Source of the DNA: Pseudopyrenochaeta lycopersici
Lineage: Eukaryota > Ascomycota > Dothideomycetes > Pleosporales > Pseudopyrenochaetaceae
Reading direction: 5' to 3'
Assembly (NCBI GenBank): GCA_003313425.1
Contig: NHZP01000007.1
Span: 1,240,001 to 1,304,000, forward strand
DNA: 64,000 nt
How positions within the stretch are numbered: the stretch's first letter is position 1; each line of letters starts with the position of its first letter. A program made the position numbers and the translations under genes. Under the pieces are notes generated by a model, which did not search any database, was not told the origin of the DNA, and worked only from the letters and a program-made list of their open reading frames with translations. Shown here piece after piece: positions 33,653 through 46,100 of the stretch.

Positions 33653-34683
33653 GGTGTAGAGTTATAGTATAGGACGCATTGGGTGGTGTTTCTGGAGTTT
33701 ATATTCCATGCTTGATAGATATGGGAGGACCCGGTCTGGTAATACGCTGTAGAACGGTTATACTCCATCATGTCGAATCAGACAATCTTGCATTATACAA
33801 ATAGACCAATTAGTGTACAGCATAGCCACAACATGCCAAGGAATATTGGACAGAGCAAAACACAGATCATTCAGATAGTACATCATAATCACGGTATATC
33901 AAAGGGCCATTTCAGACACCATTTACTTTGACACTCGCTTCTCATTAGATATATTAAGTCCGACATGCGTCGACCATAGACGCGGTGCAGCTCAATAGCG
34001 GCCCAAGCAGCAAAACTTAGCTACATACAGGTGATCTTCCATCCGCCCCGTCTTTTCTACGCCTCGAGACACACAAAATAAGTTAAGATTGAGAAAAAAA
34101 AAAGGCAACAACAAAAAGTTGGAGGAGCTGGCTCATGTGTAACAATGAGATGCATGCATGCAAGGTGAGTTACAAATAAAAAAAAAGAACCCATCAGTAG
34201 AAAGGAGATTGGTAGTGTATGAAGAGAAAAAAAAACGATAGTAATAGGAGGGAAAGACGAGAAGCCAAAAAAAGGGTATGTACACTGAGGTATTGAGGAA
34301 TATAGGGTTAGTGGAGTTTGAGCTTGGTATTGGTTTGTTTTTGACGTGAGCATCTTATCGTTCGTAAACAAAAGGAGCTGGACGTCGGGTATCTGTAGTG
34401 ACCGGTCGCGAAGCCATGGCTTCGGGGTATGAGGTAGGACGCGCAAGAGAAAGCAGGGGACAAAAAAAGATTGGGTTTTTTGACTGAAGACGCCCGGCGC
34501 TGAGGATGCATGCTCAATGGAAAGAGTTTGCTTGATGTACAGAATCGAAGGAGATCCGTCGCTGAATAATGCCACTTTTCAGAGTGTCGTATATGTATGC
34601 GGATAATGGGTCTTTAGCGAGCCGTGAAATCGGTTGCATTAGGCTGAGTGAGAGAGGTTCTGGATGGAATGGATTCAGGTCAT
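33653..34683. other. Convergent intergenic region with A-runs
   Basis: About 1 kb between convergent stops. From 34080 to 34280 there are several runs of 8-10 A on the plus strand (T on the minus), typical of 3' UTR/terminator sequence of the kelch-like gene. A 172-codon minus-strand ORF here is T-rich and not credible. Confidence 0.55.
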
Positions 34684-37149
34684 TCAGCGGCTCGTGCCCA
34701 GGTTAAGCCAGGACATGTCCGACTGTCCTTTCTTCGGGTCATCTGAATTAGGACCAGGGCCGGGAAACATGGTGACCGTACTCTCGTGTCCTACTCGTGG
34801 AGGGGGGTAGAAGGAGCCCAACTTGGGGCTGGGCAACACACCGTGTTGCGCGCCCTGAGTCCCGTTTGGACCAGGGAAGACGGTCACAGTACTACCACGA
34901 TCTTGCTGCTCGCCCAGACGCGGTGGTGTGGGATACATGGAGCTGAACTTGCTCTTGGGCATTTCCTCTATTGGCGCGGCAGAAGGATTACCCGTCGGGA
35001 ACATGGTGAAGGTGCTATCCCGAGCATCGGGTATTACGGGCGATTGTCCTTGGCCTGGATAGAAAGAACTGAAATTACTCTTCGGATAGAACGAGTCTGT
35101 ACCATCAGCATAGTATGAGCTAGCAACGTCGTACTTGGCGTTGGGCTCAATGACCATGCTACCTGTGTAGTTGCTACTAGTTCTTCGGTTGTCACCAACC
35201 GGTGTCCAAGTCTCGACAGGTTTGTGGAAGTAGTCGTCGTCGCGACTAATACCAGACCTCGTGCTGCCATTGGAGTTTGCGCGGCCAAGTTCTGCCTGCA
35301 TTGGTTGAACCTGATGTGGCAAAATTCCTCTAGGGGTACCAAGGGTTGGACTTCCACTCGCTACTCGGCTGAGACGTTGTCCATCAAACTTTGGTATCTC
35401 AAGGGGTGCGATATGCTGGGACTGATGCTGATTGTACATACGAGAGTTAGTGTATTGCGACTGACTGATGATGCTTGTCCTGTCCGACGCGTACGTTGAT
35501 CGATCTGGTTGCATACTGGCGAGATTCGTCGCTTCATTATTTGCGAAATAACGACTCCAGCCCGAGCTGCGAGCTCGAGGAGCAATTTTAGGGGCAGGCG
35601 GTGTCCGGCTAGAGTTCTGACGCACAATCTTCTCTTCCACTGGCTCTGGCTTAAGGTCGAATTTCGAGAGCTCGACGGGATCTGAGTAGCCAAGAGGGCT
35701 GGTCTTCTTGACAAGCCCTGCTGTGCTTGCATCGCTTCCCATGTTCTTCTTGTGGCCAGTTGCTCCACGGCCTTGAATGATGGCGAGCGATGTAGATGAC
35801 TCATTGTTGTGGCTGTGTGGGTAGGCCACTACAGATCCGCCAGCCTCTTTCATGAAGTCGGCGCCACGATCGGCGAAGCTCATACGGTCCTTCTCCAGGT
35901 ATCCTTGGTTCCGCCTGCTCTTTTTCTTCCTGTATCTTAGACATAATAGAACCAACACCAGCATTAGAGCAATGCCGAAGATGGTACCTAATGTGGCTCC
36001 TAGAACGGTCATCATCTTGCCCTTGTTGCTGGGAGGGCTTGCAGGTACAGCAGCCACATCAGTGGTGGCAGAACTGGGTGTTGCTGATATTGTTGCTGTG
36101 GATGTTGGACGACTTGTTGAAGATACTGTCGAGGACAATTCGGAGTTTAGTAGAACCTGCTGTCCAGAAAATACTTCTGTCGCATTTAGCCATGAGTTTG
36201 ACTGTGCGTCAAAGAGGACGAGCGGATTTGTCTGGTTTCCTCCACTTGCAACAGTGATACCATTATCCCCTTGTGCTAGGGAGTAGCCTGATCGTGTTGA
36301 TTCCGGCGCGAAGGTTGCGTTGTACGTTGACCAGCTCGATACAGTCACTCGCTTGGCCTTGCCGCCAACAGACGTGCCAGGGGCAGCGGGTTTCCCATCC
36401 TTGTCCACAAGCAGGATGCGTTCCACCTTGTTTGGTGCAACACTCATGTCGAACTTTTCCAAAGCTTTGCTTCCATCATTTCCAGTCACAATCATACATT
36501 GTATGGATTCCTGGTTGACAATGGGTTGCTGGAGCGTGACACCAAGGTCCCGCCATCCTTCGGCTTCGGTAAACTTCCAGACGGCAGTGTTGGTAACACC
36601 GCCCCCAACCAGCAATGCAGAATTTGCGTCGGAAGACATGAGCATCGGTTTCACCGATGGAGGTGCTCCGGCAGATGGCAGGCTCTGGACCGAGTAGGGT
36701 GGGAGGGTGGAGAACAGAAAAGATTGCGACGATGGGCCATAGTCGTCTTTTGTTTGTGATCCTGCGTAGACAAAGATCTTCTGTGAGTCTTGCAGATAGA
36801 CTGCGGCATGGTTTTGTCGGTTTTGTGTATTCCAGCTTTCTGCGCGAAGCCAATCCCATTTCTTTTCCGCGAATGAGTAGTGCATAAGTCCTGGGTAATC
36901 CCACGTCGAAGCTGTCTCATTTACGGTTCCTCCAACGATATAGAGCTTCGCAGCCTTTGCGTCTCCTTTGGGTACCGCCTTTACACACTGGGCTCCGGTC
37001 AGGGATACGTCCATTGGCAACACCTGCCATTCTGCCCCCTCTTCAAGCTTCAACGACTGGAAACCGAATGGTGAATAGACATAAAGCGTGCCTTCGTGAA
37101 CAATTGAGCAATGGCCGCTCAGCGGGAACTTGGGTTCCGGGAGGCCCAT
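34684..37149 (-). CDS. Kelch-like single-pass membrane protein with repeated cytoplasmic tail
   Basis: 821 residues from the ATG at 37149 (GLPEPKFPLSGHCSIVHEG). Residues 10-330 form a beta-propeller-like ectodomain with kelch-type blades (LYIVGGTVNE, IFVYAGSQT, ALLVGGGVTN) and several Asn-X-Ser/Thr sites. A Ser/Thr-rich stalk comes next, then one transmembrane helix at about 380-404 (GATLGTIFGIALMLVLVLL) followed by RYRKKK. The tail of about 410 residues is disordered, with three copies of a unit containing SSFYP/SSMYP/GSFYP and then STFTMFP/STVTVFP/STVTMFP. The topology implies a signal peptide, but none follows this ATG. The frame upstream is hydrophobic (LLVALLFP) and open, without an ATG, so a 5' exon or another start may be missing. 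Function unknown; a wall or surface sensor is one guess. Confidence 0.8.
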   Translation of the reverse strand: MGLPEPKFPLSGHCSIVHEGTLYVYSPFGFQSLKLEEGAEWQVLPMDVSLTGAQCVKAVPKGDAKAAKLYIVGGTVNETASTWDYPGLMHYSFAEKKWDWLRAESWNTQNRQNHAAVYLQDSQKIFVYAGSQTKDDYGPSSQSFLFSTLPPYSVQSLPSAGAPPSVKPMLMSSDANSALLVGGGVTNTAVWKFTEAEGWRDLGVTLQQPIVNQESIQCMIVTGNDGSKALEKFDMSVAPNKVERILLVDKDGKPAAPGTSVGGKAKRVTVSSWSTYNATFAPESTRSGYSLAQGDNGITVASGGNQTNPLVLFDAQSNSWLNATEVFSGQQVLLNSELSSTVSSTSRPTSTATISATPSSATTDVAAVPASPPSNKGKMMTVLGATLGTIFGIALMLVLVLLCLRYRKKKSRRNQGYLEKDRMSFADRGADFMKEAGGSVVAYPHSHNNESSTSLAIIQGRGATGHKKNMGSDASTAGLVKKTSPLGYSDPVELSKFDLKPEPVEEKIVRQNSSRTPPAPKIAPRARSSGWSRYFANNEATNLASMQPDRSTYASDRTSIISQSQYTNSRMYNQHQSQHIAPLEIPKFDGQRLSRVASGSPTLGTPRGILPHQVQPMQAELGRANSNGSTRSGISRDDDYFHKPVETWTPVGDNRRTSSNYTGSMVIEPNAKYDVASSYYADGTDSFYPKSNFSSFYPGQGQSPVIPDARDSTFTMFPTGNPSAAPIEEMPKSKFSSMYPTPPRLGEQQDRGSTVTVFPGPNGTQGAQHGVLPSPKLGSFYPPPRVGHESTVTMFPGPGPNSDDPKKGQSDMSWLNLGTSR

Positions 37150-40100
37150 GGTGTACAGAGATCCGAAAGGCAGGACCAGCGGGTAAGCGAATGAGAGGAC
37201 TCGAGGGTCAACTCGGGGGAACAGGAGGGCAACCAACAACCGACTAAGTTTCCGCCCTACTGCTCATGACGAAAAGAAGATCCAAGTGGTGGTGACAGGA
37301 GAGGTGGAGCTGGGAGCTGGGGTCGCTGATGGGGGCTGGGGACAGACGACTCGATATGGCAGGATGGCGTCTGGCAGTGGGGAGAAGAAGATGAACTGCG
37401 GCAGAATGGCGTGTTAGGAGTATGTGTAAACATGGAACGCGCAGAACGTACTCGAATCCGAGACAGAATATCGAGAGTGAGGGCAAGAGCGAGGTCTCAA
37501 TGCAGCGTGAAACCAAGACAAGGCCGCGCAGGAAGAATGCACCGAGAGCGATGGAGCGACGCTCTGTCAAAGAGGCCGAACGGTGTCGGAACCGAAGGTT
37601 GGAATGAGAGGCAGCAGCACAGCACAGCGGTGTGCAGAGATGGGGGGGAATGGAACCGTCAAGGTGAGGCTGTTCAGGCACTCTGGAGGCTGAAGCTGGG
37701 GAGAGACAGTCGAGCCTGAGCGAAGGGGAGTGTGATCCAACCGGCCGCTGAAGGGGTCGCTGCGCAGCTCACGGTCGCGCAAGGGCAGCCATCGGGTTGG
37801 TTTGGGCGTGTTCCCAAAGCGGACAAGCGGCGACGGCACGAGCGACGGTGAGACCTAGAGCGGACCCTGCACACGAAGACGGTCAGGGGTAAATTCGCAA
37901 TGCTGGCCAATCGCGGGCCGCCACTGTCGCCGCCATCCGCCAGTGCCCCTGGCCTTGCCCAAGCCGATTTAGCGCTCCTTGCAGCCAAGCAGGCGTGCCT
38001 GCAGCGAAGAAACAGCCCACGCTCGGAACACTCGCCAGCGCTCCTGTGCAACTGTGGCACGCATTATTCCTGCGAACATGTTCAGCTGCGGGGTCAAACG
38101 GTGCACGCCGTCTGACGCCGTCGCGCGCCCTCGAGCAAGCCAGGCGACGCTCATGGCATTGTCCGTCCGGCATCGTCCATGGTCGCACCTGTGCCGATCC
38201 GAATACATGCCCTCGTCCAGGCCTTCCTTCTGCGCATGAAACTTCAACACGACGGCACGAGCAAGGGTCGTCATCATTTCCGCTCCTTCGAGGCTTCACG
38301 AATCAAGACAGACCGCTCCTTTGCCTGCCTTTCTCACCTCGGCAGCGCAGCCACCTTGCCTCGTTGGGCATGGAGTACAGTGGCATGCGGTGCACAACAG
38401 ACGCTCCGGATATGCACCCCCATCTATATTCCTTCATAGTAGCAGCTGGCTGTACGCGTGCATCATTTGCCTAAGAACCCACCCTTCCCGGCCACCGTCG
38501 CCGAAGCCTCTGGCAAACACAATGGTGGCGCTGATAGTCGCTTGCCCAACCCTCCAGCCTGCCCTTTAATTGAACCCTTTGCACGCCGAGTCGCTGGTCG
38601 TGGGCAACTTTTGATTACCATCACGCCTCCATCACAATCACCTGCCCGCGATTCGAGATTGTCAAGTGTGATGGCATGACCACAATGTCGACGCGCGCGC
38701 TCAGGATGGCGGTTCGTGACTGCTGTGGAGCCGCAAAGCCCCTCTACTGACACTTGAAACGGAAACAGCGACCCAGGACCCACCACATTGGCGCTCCTGT
38801 CACGACTCACCCGAGCAAAACGGCAAGTGTTACGCACACCCCTGCCCACTCTACAGCTCTCTTTCCAGCAATAAATCGCTGCTCACCTAATTCATCTGCT
38901 TTCGACGCCTTTGATTGCCCGCTGCTAAAAACACTTTTGCCTGCAGCCTACCTTGCCATGACCACATTGGTCGCACAGCATGCGTCCTTATTAACCACAC
39001 GGACAAGTACCCCGCTAGCATTACCTTCTTGCGGGCACCAACATATTGCCGTCAGCCTGACCGTATACCGAGAACGGACTCTCTTGCCAATGCTCACCCA
39101 CAAGGACATTAACCATCATCAACATGACGCGGGGCATGGACGCTACATCTCGATCCAGAGACATGGGACCCTTTCGGCAAAGATCCTCTTGGTGCTGCCG
39201 GTATACCAGGACATCCCGGCCATCTGCAGCTGTCACGGCACACCATCGGTTCCCTATCAGATGATCTTCATCACGAACGCAGATACTCATCGCTTGGTTG
39301 ATCGCCAGAAGCCATCGCCTTCAACCGCCATATCTTGAGCACTGTTTCCTGCCGTTGACTATACCCGCGGTCCAGTGCGTTTGCATTAGGTTTATATTTA
39401 TCCACATGTTCTTCATGCGAAACAGAATCTCCACCGACAAGTCTCCGTCGTTTCACTTTCGCAACGGTAGGGCTGTCATATTATCTTCGTCATATATTGT
39501 TTTGTCTGTTTCGTTATGCGTTCTACACTGCCTGGGTCCGGGGAAACACACGTGGCCAAGCACGACCTCATTAATTCATACTTATGCGTCGGAAGACAAA
39601 GCTCAACAGCCCGAACGCCAACACGTACCAGGTCGTTCAGGTCGGCTTGCCAACCAGCCCAAATGCTCAGCCTGAGCTTTGGCGGTCGACGCAACAACAG
39701 AATCTGAACAACAACAACAACCACCACCACATATATGCCCAGCATAACTTACCCGTTGACGCAAAGACCACATGCAGTTCCGCATGATAATACACCACAA
39801 TTCTCGTTCCACTTTGCTATATGCGAACCCATCTGAAGGAAGCAGCGAAACACGGTGTTTCGGCTGCAGATACCTAGCAACCATTCACGATGACTGTGAC
39901 GAGAAAAATTCCAGTCATCGTATACTACGATTGGTGGACCTGCGTATATTCTACGTCTGTACAACATTAGCCGAACACTATCGGTGGACATCGTGGTAGG
40001 TGTCGTCATCATCCACGTCGCTTCTTCGGAGTACATCGACAACTTGCGGGGAAGACATGCATGGTGTCAATATATGCGGAACTGCGTGTGCGACCATACG

Positions 40101-42124
40101 GCTGAAGAGGTCAACAATTCTGGAACAACGCGGCAGTTATGGGCAATTGCCGCCAGCAGGATCGAAGCACTTATCTCACCCCAGGTGTCAACACACTTAG
40201 CTGTCACATTCCACTTCGGGCCACAAGATCTGCTGTATACCCAAGGAAAGGGTATGAGATTGGCGCAAAGTACTGCTGACATCCATGCCATCGATTACTA
40301 CCCGTCAGCCCCCTGATACGCTTTCGCCTAGATTCTCAGGAGACTGCTCGCGGGTGCTCACGGGAGCTACCGTCATCCAGCTCCAAGTTTCTCCGTGTAC
40401 TGATATAGCATCGTTATCCGCAATCGCCAACAACGGCTGATGCTCGGCATGAAAATGCCCAGCAAGCTACTTTGCTTGCTTACTCTGTGCATTTTAGAAT
40501 TTTCCGGTGTTGTTTACGGTCCATCAGCTCGCCACTCAACAATGTCTCGGACCTCATTCGTGATTGCTGCGGCGCAATCATTATGCCTTACAGTATGTTT
40601 GCCACTAATGAGCCGATCTTGGTATAGGTTGTGCTAGTTCAGTCTGGCTGTCGTAAAAATCTGTGCTGGTTTGTAGCTATCCTACTTGGAAACTTGAGCA
40701 CAGTGCTCTTGCCAACGGTCAATGCCACGGCACAAATCCACTTGTTATTGGAGAGGTGGCTAGGTGGTCATTACTGTCTTGCTGCGATGCACAATTGGAT
40801 TGACCGCTTCTTACTCTAAGCCTGTCTAAAAGTTTGGCATGCATGAGCGTTTAAATTCATTTCCTCTCCCATGCCGACTTTTAACTCCATGCGCTTGTTT
40901 GCGTCAAAATTCTCGTACACGTGCGTCTCTGCTCAATGGATATCTAGCACATTCCTGTTTCTTCACACTTCTAGTAAAGGTGCGGACAACACATGCCAAT
41001 GTGTACAGCCGATGAATTGAAACAGTTCAGCTGGTAGCAACATTCATTTTAACAACACCAAAGATATGGTCGTCGTTGGCCTAAACAAAATTATAGTACT
41101 TGCATTCATAGAACTAACCTAGGCCATCGTGTATCACGCACGGCAGCAAATAAGAAGGCCGATTCTCGACTCCGCAAAAACATGCTTAACCCACAACACC
41201 GACCCTACGCCTACTTCTCGAACTCGTATCCCACACTAGAACATGACCGCGGACCCATGTCAATCATCAGCGGAGAAATATTTCAGCGTTCGTACCCGAC
41301 CCAAAACTTTGCTACCCACGGGGTGTGCTGGGAAGTGAGTGTTAGAAACATGTGCCCTCTAGTCGACTCGGCATTACTCGTGTAGATGCTGCGTGCACGA
41401 CCCGCAACTGCAGTGGGATGCAGGAAGATGAAACAACGGCTAAATGTCCATCGAGGACGGAGTCCGGTCATAAAGCCTCGTAAGCTATACGTGGTGTTTG
41501 GCGACGGACTTGGGCCTTAGATCGGTAGGTAGGTGGGACAGAGGGAGCACTATTGTAGCAGAGGAACAAAATTGGTTGTGGGTTCGAGTGTGAATTGGGA
41601 GACTAAGTACTTGATATGCGGAAGCTCTGGTAATGCGGATATTCTGCAGTAAGTTTGAATGTATCTCACCATCAAACCGTCTCCTTCATTGGAGACCTCG
41701 AAGACGGTCTGCAGGTGAGCAATGACTTATTGTCATCTGGGTTTATTCTGCGCTAGTCGTATAACTGCAAGCAACCACTAGGTACGGTTGATGAGTAGAT
41801 ATTCTAGCGGTGTAAGGGACATCACTTTCAAACCACAATTCTCACGGCGAAGGCTGGAGTAACAACTTTCTTTCATTGCCATACTCCAAGTCTCTCTCGT
41901 GGTATCATTTCGAAAACAAAGCTTCGACGGGGGCCGAATAACGGCAAGTCCATTGTTCGAGCTAGAAGCCGGTGTAACGCCCTGCTTTTTCATGCGTGTG
42001 TCGCATGCCCAGACCATGAACCCTGATATGCATTCCGTCCGCTCATTGAAAGGGTAAGAGACCGCTTGGGCCTTCGCCCCTCAAAGCCATAATGTGTCAT
42101 CAACCAAGGAAACAAGCAAGATGC
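37150..42124. other. Five-kilobase stretch without a confident gene
   Basis: 37150-37800 is G/A-rich on the plus strand and is probably the leader of the kelch-like gene. From about 38250 to 39350 the plus strand becomes C-rich, as in long fungal 5' leaders. Protein-like segments appear in changing frames: 39128-39301 (DPETWDPFGKDPLGAAG, no ATG) and 39584-39720 (Gln/Asn-rich). After 39800 the sequence becomes AT-richer with only short frames. It may hold a long non-coding transcript, a decayed gene, or the 5' exons of a gene I cannot assemble. Confidence 0.4.
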
Positions 42125-42689
42125 TTATGCCTCGCTCCTCTTCTTCTTCTCCTCACGGCCGGCACTCTTGCGCTCTAGGATTGACTCTCGGTCCTTGTCG
42201 AGCTTGAGCTTGGTGACAACAACCTTCGAAGGAGCGATAGGGATAGGGACAGACTGGCCGTTGCTCTTCTCGCGGACGACTGTATTGCTACTTAGTATAC
42301 GAGTTGCATCGTACGATGTGGGGGAAACGCACTGCCGTTGACGTGAATGCAGTACTTGAGACGGTAGACGGAGGTAACCTTGCCCTCACGTCCCTTGTTG
42401 CTGCCGCGCACAACGGTGACCTCGTCCTGTAAAATCTTAGCAAACGTGGGCGGTTGGGGAAGACTTTTTGAATACTTACATCCTTGCGGATGGGAATGCT
42501 GCGTACACCGTGCTTTTCGCGGAGCTCCTTACTCAGTGGCGCCTGAAGGCTGTTAGAACATGTCCATCATGATGTTCCAATGCTTCTTCATACGCTCATG
42601 ATGACCCGACGCGCACTACTCGGCGCACCGAAGTGTGCCTTTCGTGACTTGCGACGAGAGCTCGCGATAACTGCCTGGACCTTGGCCAT
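42125..42689 (-). CDS. RPL26: 60S ribosomal protein L26 (uL24)
   Basis: Large-subunit ribosomal protein near the exit tunnel. Four exons, 42689-42594, 42542-42480, 42426-42333 and 42279-42125, with introns of 51, 53 and 53 nt, give 135 residues, the family size. The start [19 protein letters not shown] is diagnostic. The KOW motif lies in exon 3 ([23 protein letters not shown]), and [21 protein letters not shown] leads to a basic C-terminus. None of the exons alone is large enough to stand out. High intron density near the start is common in fungal ribosomal protein genes. It diverges from the C2H2 gene. Confidence 0.96.
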
Positions 42690-43108
42690 TGTTGCTGTGA
42701 AATTGGCGTGTTGTCGGGTTAGTTGAGAAAGTTTGTCGCAGGGCACGAATATTGGGGGTCGGAAGAAGTGTGCAGATATGCAGCGACTTCGCTTGATTAG
42801 CGCCGGATAAAATGTTTCTCCGAACTCTAATCGTTCACCAGCCCGCACGGACCATGTTCAACGCGTGCACCCTCACATGGCGAACATTGACTTACTCGCG
42901 AGATCACCTTCACCACGGCCTGGGGAACTAATCGCAAAATGGGCTGCCTCACATAGTCAAGGCCGTCGAAGTTATGTGTCACTTCATGCACGCCGTCGCT
43001 ACCAGATGAACCCTCATCCACTGTGAAGTTGTGGTCTTCATGGTCTTCCTCAACCTCACCCGCGCACTGGTGCCGGAAAGGGCCCAGACGTTATAGTCGG
43101 TAGCCAAT
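42690..43108. promoter_or_regulatory. Divergent promoter, RPL26 / C2H2 gene
   Basis: 419 bp between two start codons. It must carry the strong RPL26 promoter. No named element is recognised with confidence. Confidence 0.5.
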
Positions 43109-46100
43109 ATGACGCCCAATAACTTTCGCCCGTACGAATCTCCCTACCAGCACTCAACACACAAGGCTGCGCCGACTTCGAACAGTGTCGCGCAATCATC
43201 TCGCCCAAACCAGCAGCGACCAACGACACAGGCTCAGGACTACATGTCATTTCAGACACAGCATTATGTGGGCCGGGAGAGTGGGCATGGAACGCGCCAA
43301 GACATCTCATGGAATCGTAGCAGTATCGCAGGGACTCAAGAGACAACCGGCCGTGCTGCCGAGGCTCTGCGCAGTATGAGCATCGCGCCCTACACGCCAA
43401 ATGCCACTTCTACGACAGATTTCACAGCGCCCAATTCGAGTGGCCATGCCCCCGGCGTTTCGGGTCCATCTCAAATGCAATCGCAAGCGTCTGCAACGCG
43501 GCCTTCTTACAATACATTTCAGCCTCATCCGCACATCGCGAACAACAATCGCGCGCAGGCGACGACAAAGGGAGGGCTGATATCGCCAGCTAATTCGGTA
43601 GGATATCCTTCGCAGAGGGTACAGACATTGTACAACCAGCAACAACAACGCCCTGCGAGCCCTGCTCAGCGGCAGCACATTGCGACGCCTACTGGCTTTG
43701 CAAGAAGTCCTGCAATGAATGCTCTAGTAACCCAGCAACACAGCGATCACAGCGTTCGACAGCTTCCCAGCAGCGAGGCCTTGCGTTTTGCTTCGAATAC
43801 CCTATCTTCGAATTCCTATGACAACAGCAATGCCCAAAAGCCGGTCGCTCCAATTGTAGCGCCAATATGTAGCGCTAGTGTCTCAGTCATATCCGATAAA
43901 CAGAGCGTAATGACGGTGGATCCAATGGCTGTATACGACCCATGGCGTGACTATCAACGGAAGCAGGAAGTTCTGCGCGCAGAGCAAGCGAAAGAGGATG
44001 GCCCTCGTGAACATAGCGGAATGATCGCAGAAGAGTCTCGGAAAGCTCAAGAAGCGGAGCGCAAACGCCATGAAGAGGAAGAGAAGCAAGGACTGTTGAT
44101 GCGGGAAACGATGAATCCTCAGACACAGCAATCTAGCACGACCGAGGCAGTTTTGGCAACACCAGAGCCGTCCACGGAGGATAGTGAAGCTCTTGAGTCG
44201 GAGATTCGGGCTACAATGGCTAAGGTGAGAGAGTTGAACAAAAAAGATCCGGCTCTTCTGGCGCGGATCTGGGAGGAGGGAAGAAGAGCTAAAGAACCCA
44301 AGCCGCATAGCGCTCAGAGCATTTCTACTCCTCCAGTGACGACTGATCAGCCGCCCCAAATCATTCAAACAAGTACGACGCAAAATGCTACTTCAATGAA
44401 GAATACTATTCCTAGAGAACCACTCAATACTAATGTCTCGAAGCCTGCTATCCCGGTTTCAGCGCAAGCCGCGGCAGCGAATGCGCATACGGTTCCCAGC
44501 CGACCTGCTAGTAATACCATCTGGCCAACTGACAGAAAGGTACTTTTGGCGAGCACAGCAGCAACCTATCTAAACAGTCACAACCCCGCCCTTCCACTAG
44601 AGCCTAATCGGATACTCAGGATGTTAGACAGAAATCCTTCATACGTTGAACTTTGCGAACAACTAGAGCGCATGGGCTTGAAGCTGGATCGTGCTGTCTT
44701 CGCAAGGACTCTGCTATCTACGGCATCAGACGGCAACTCAACAACCAACAAAGCAGTGCCTCAATCCACACCAGTCGCTTTTCAAAGGGCTCAGGTTCGC
44801 ACGCCTGCCATCAAGCGTGACGTTGTGGCGCCTGTTGCAGTGAATCCACACCATATTCCAGGGGCTGCTTCGCTGGCAAACAGAAGTGTATATCCACCAT
44901 TTTCAAATAGTGCCGCTCCTGCAGGTCCCCATATATTGGTAGCAGAAAAAATGCAGGTCGACTCAAAGGTGAAGCCAGCAGTAAACAAGGAAGCGGCGGC
45001 ACGGAAGCGAAACCTGAGTGATCTGATCGACTTGACATCACTCGACGACGATGACGACGACATTGGGCCGCCACCCAAGAAAGTCAATGCCGACTCCTTG
45101 TATTCACTTGATACGAAATATCCTCGTGACCAGCAGGAGATAAGTGTCAACGAGAAACTCACAATCACCAACTTTCCTGTCGCCAACGCCCCAGACCAAT
45201 CTCTTACACCAGTACTACCACCAGCACAGCCGCCTGCTGAACTCCGGCGCAGAGACTATGTCAGTCGCCTAGACAGGAAGAAGGCTCTGCGTCGCAATAC
45301 TTATAACCCCGCCACGATTGCCCGTGATGTGCTTCTCGCTTGCGGACGGCACCCATTCGAGCGGCAGCTTAACCAGCACTTGGATGTCCTAAGGACAACC
45401 TTAACACAGATTTCGTTCGACTCCGACTTGAGCACCATCAGATGGGATATAATTGATCCTGGGGATCCACCGCCAGGCTACTTTAGAGACAGCGCCTTAG
45501 TCTTGACAACGGATGCAGACGGTGAAGACGACACGGGTAAGGGAGACGATAGAACGCGTCCTAGGGCGCCGTCGAACACACTTGGCGGTGAAGGTGGGGC
45601 TCAAGAAGCAAGGGTCCAAGCTTTACCTGAAGCGACCAACCCGTTTAAACAGAAGCGACGCGGTCGCCCTCCGCGTCAATCTTTGCCCAACGATACAACG
45701 CGGGTAACCCCGACGCGTCCATCAAGCTCTATATCGATGAGTGCAAGCGTCCCACGCGCTGCCTCTACTGGGGCAGGAATCGGGTATCAGGCTTTTCGCT
45801 CTGCCACTGAATATGGACCAGACGGGCAACCACTTCCTAAGAAGAAGGGACGCCCAGTCGGCTGGAGGAAAGCGATTCATGGCTCCGCTGCCGCGCAAGC
45901 ACGAGCGTCTGGCAATCGCGTTACCGGAACGCCCCATGATCCCTCAAAGCCCAGCAGCCTGAGCAACGTCAAAATTGGAGAAGGAGCATCTTTACTAAGC
46001 GACTCCCAGTCCCCCAGCATTGTGGTCCGTAATCCTCACCATCAAGGGTACAAGTGCAAATGGCACAACTGCAAGGCCGAGCTACATAATATTGAGACAC

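Noticed and set aside
34057..34575. 172-codon hydrophobic minus-strand ORF
   Set aside because: Phe/Leu richness comes from T-runs in the presumed 3' UTR of the kelch-like gene.
37995..39338. Plus-strand ORFs of 159 and 194 codons
   Set aside because: Composition follows the C-rich leader-like sequence in every frame; no domain. Kept only as part of the gene-desert finding.
40440..40637. Short ORF with a signal-peptide-like start
   Set aside because: Hydrophobic start is followed by nothing recognisable, and there is no second exon; likely chance.
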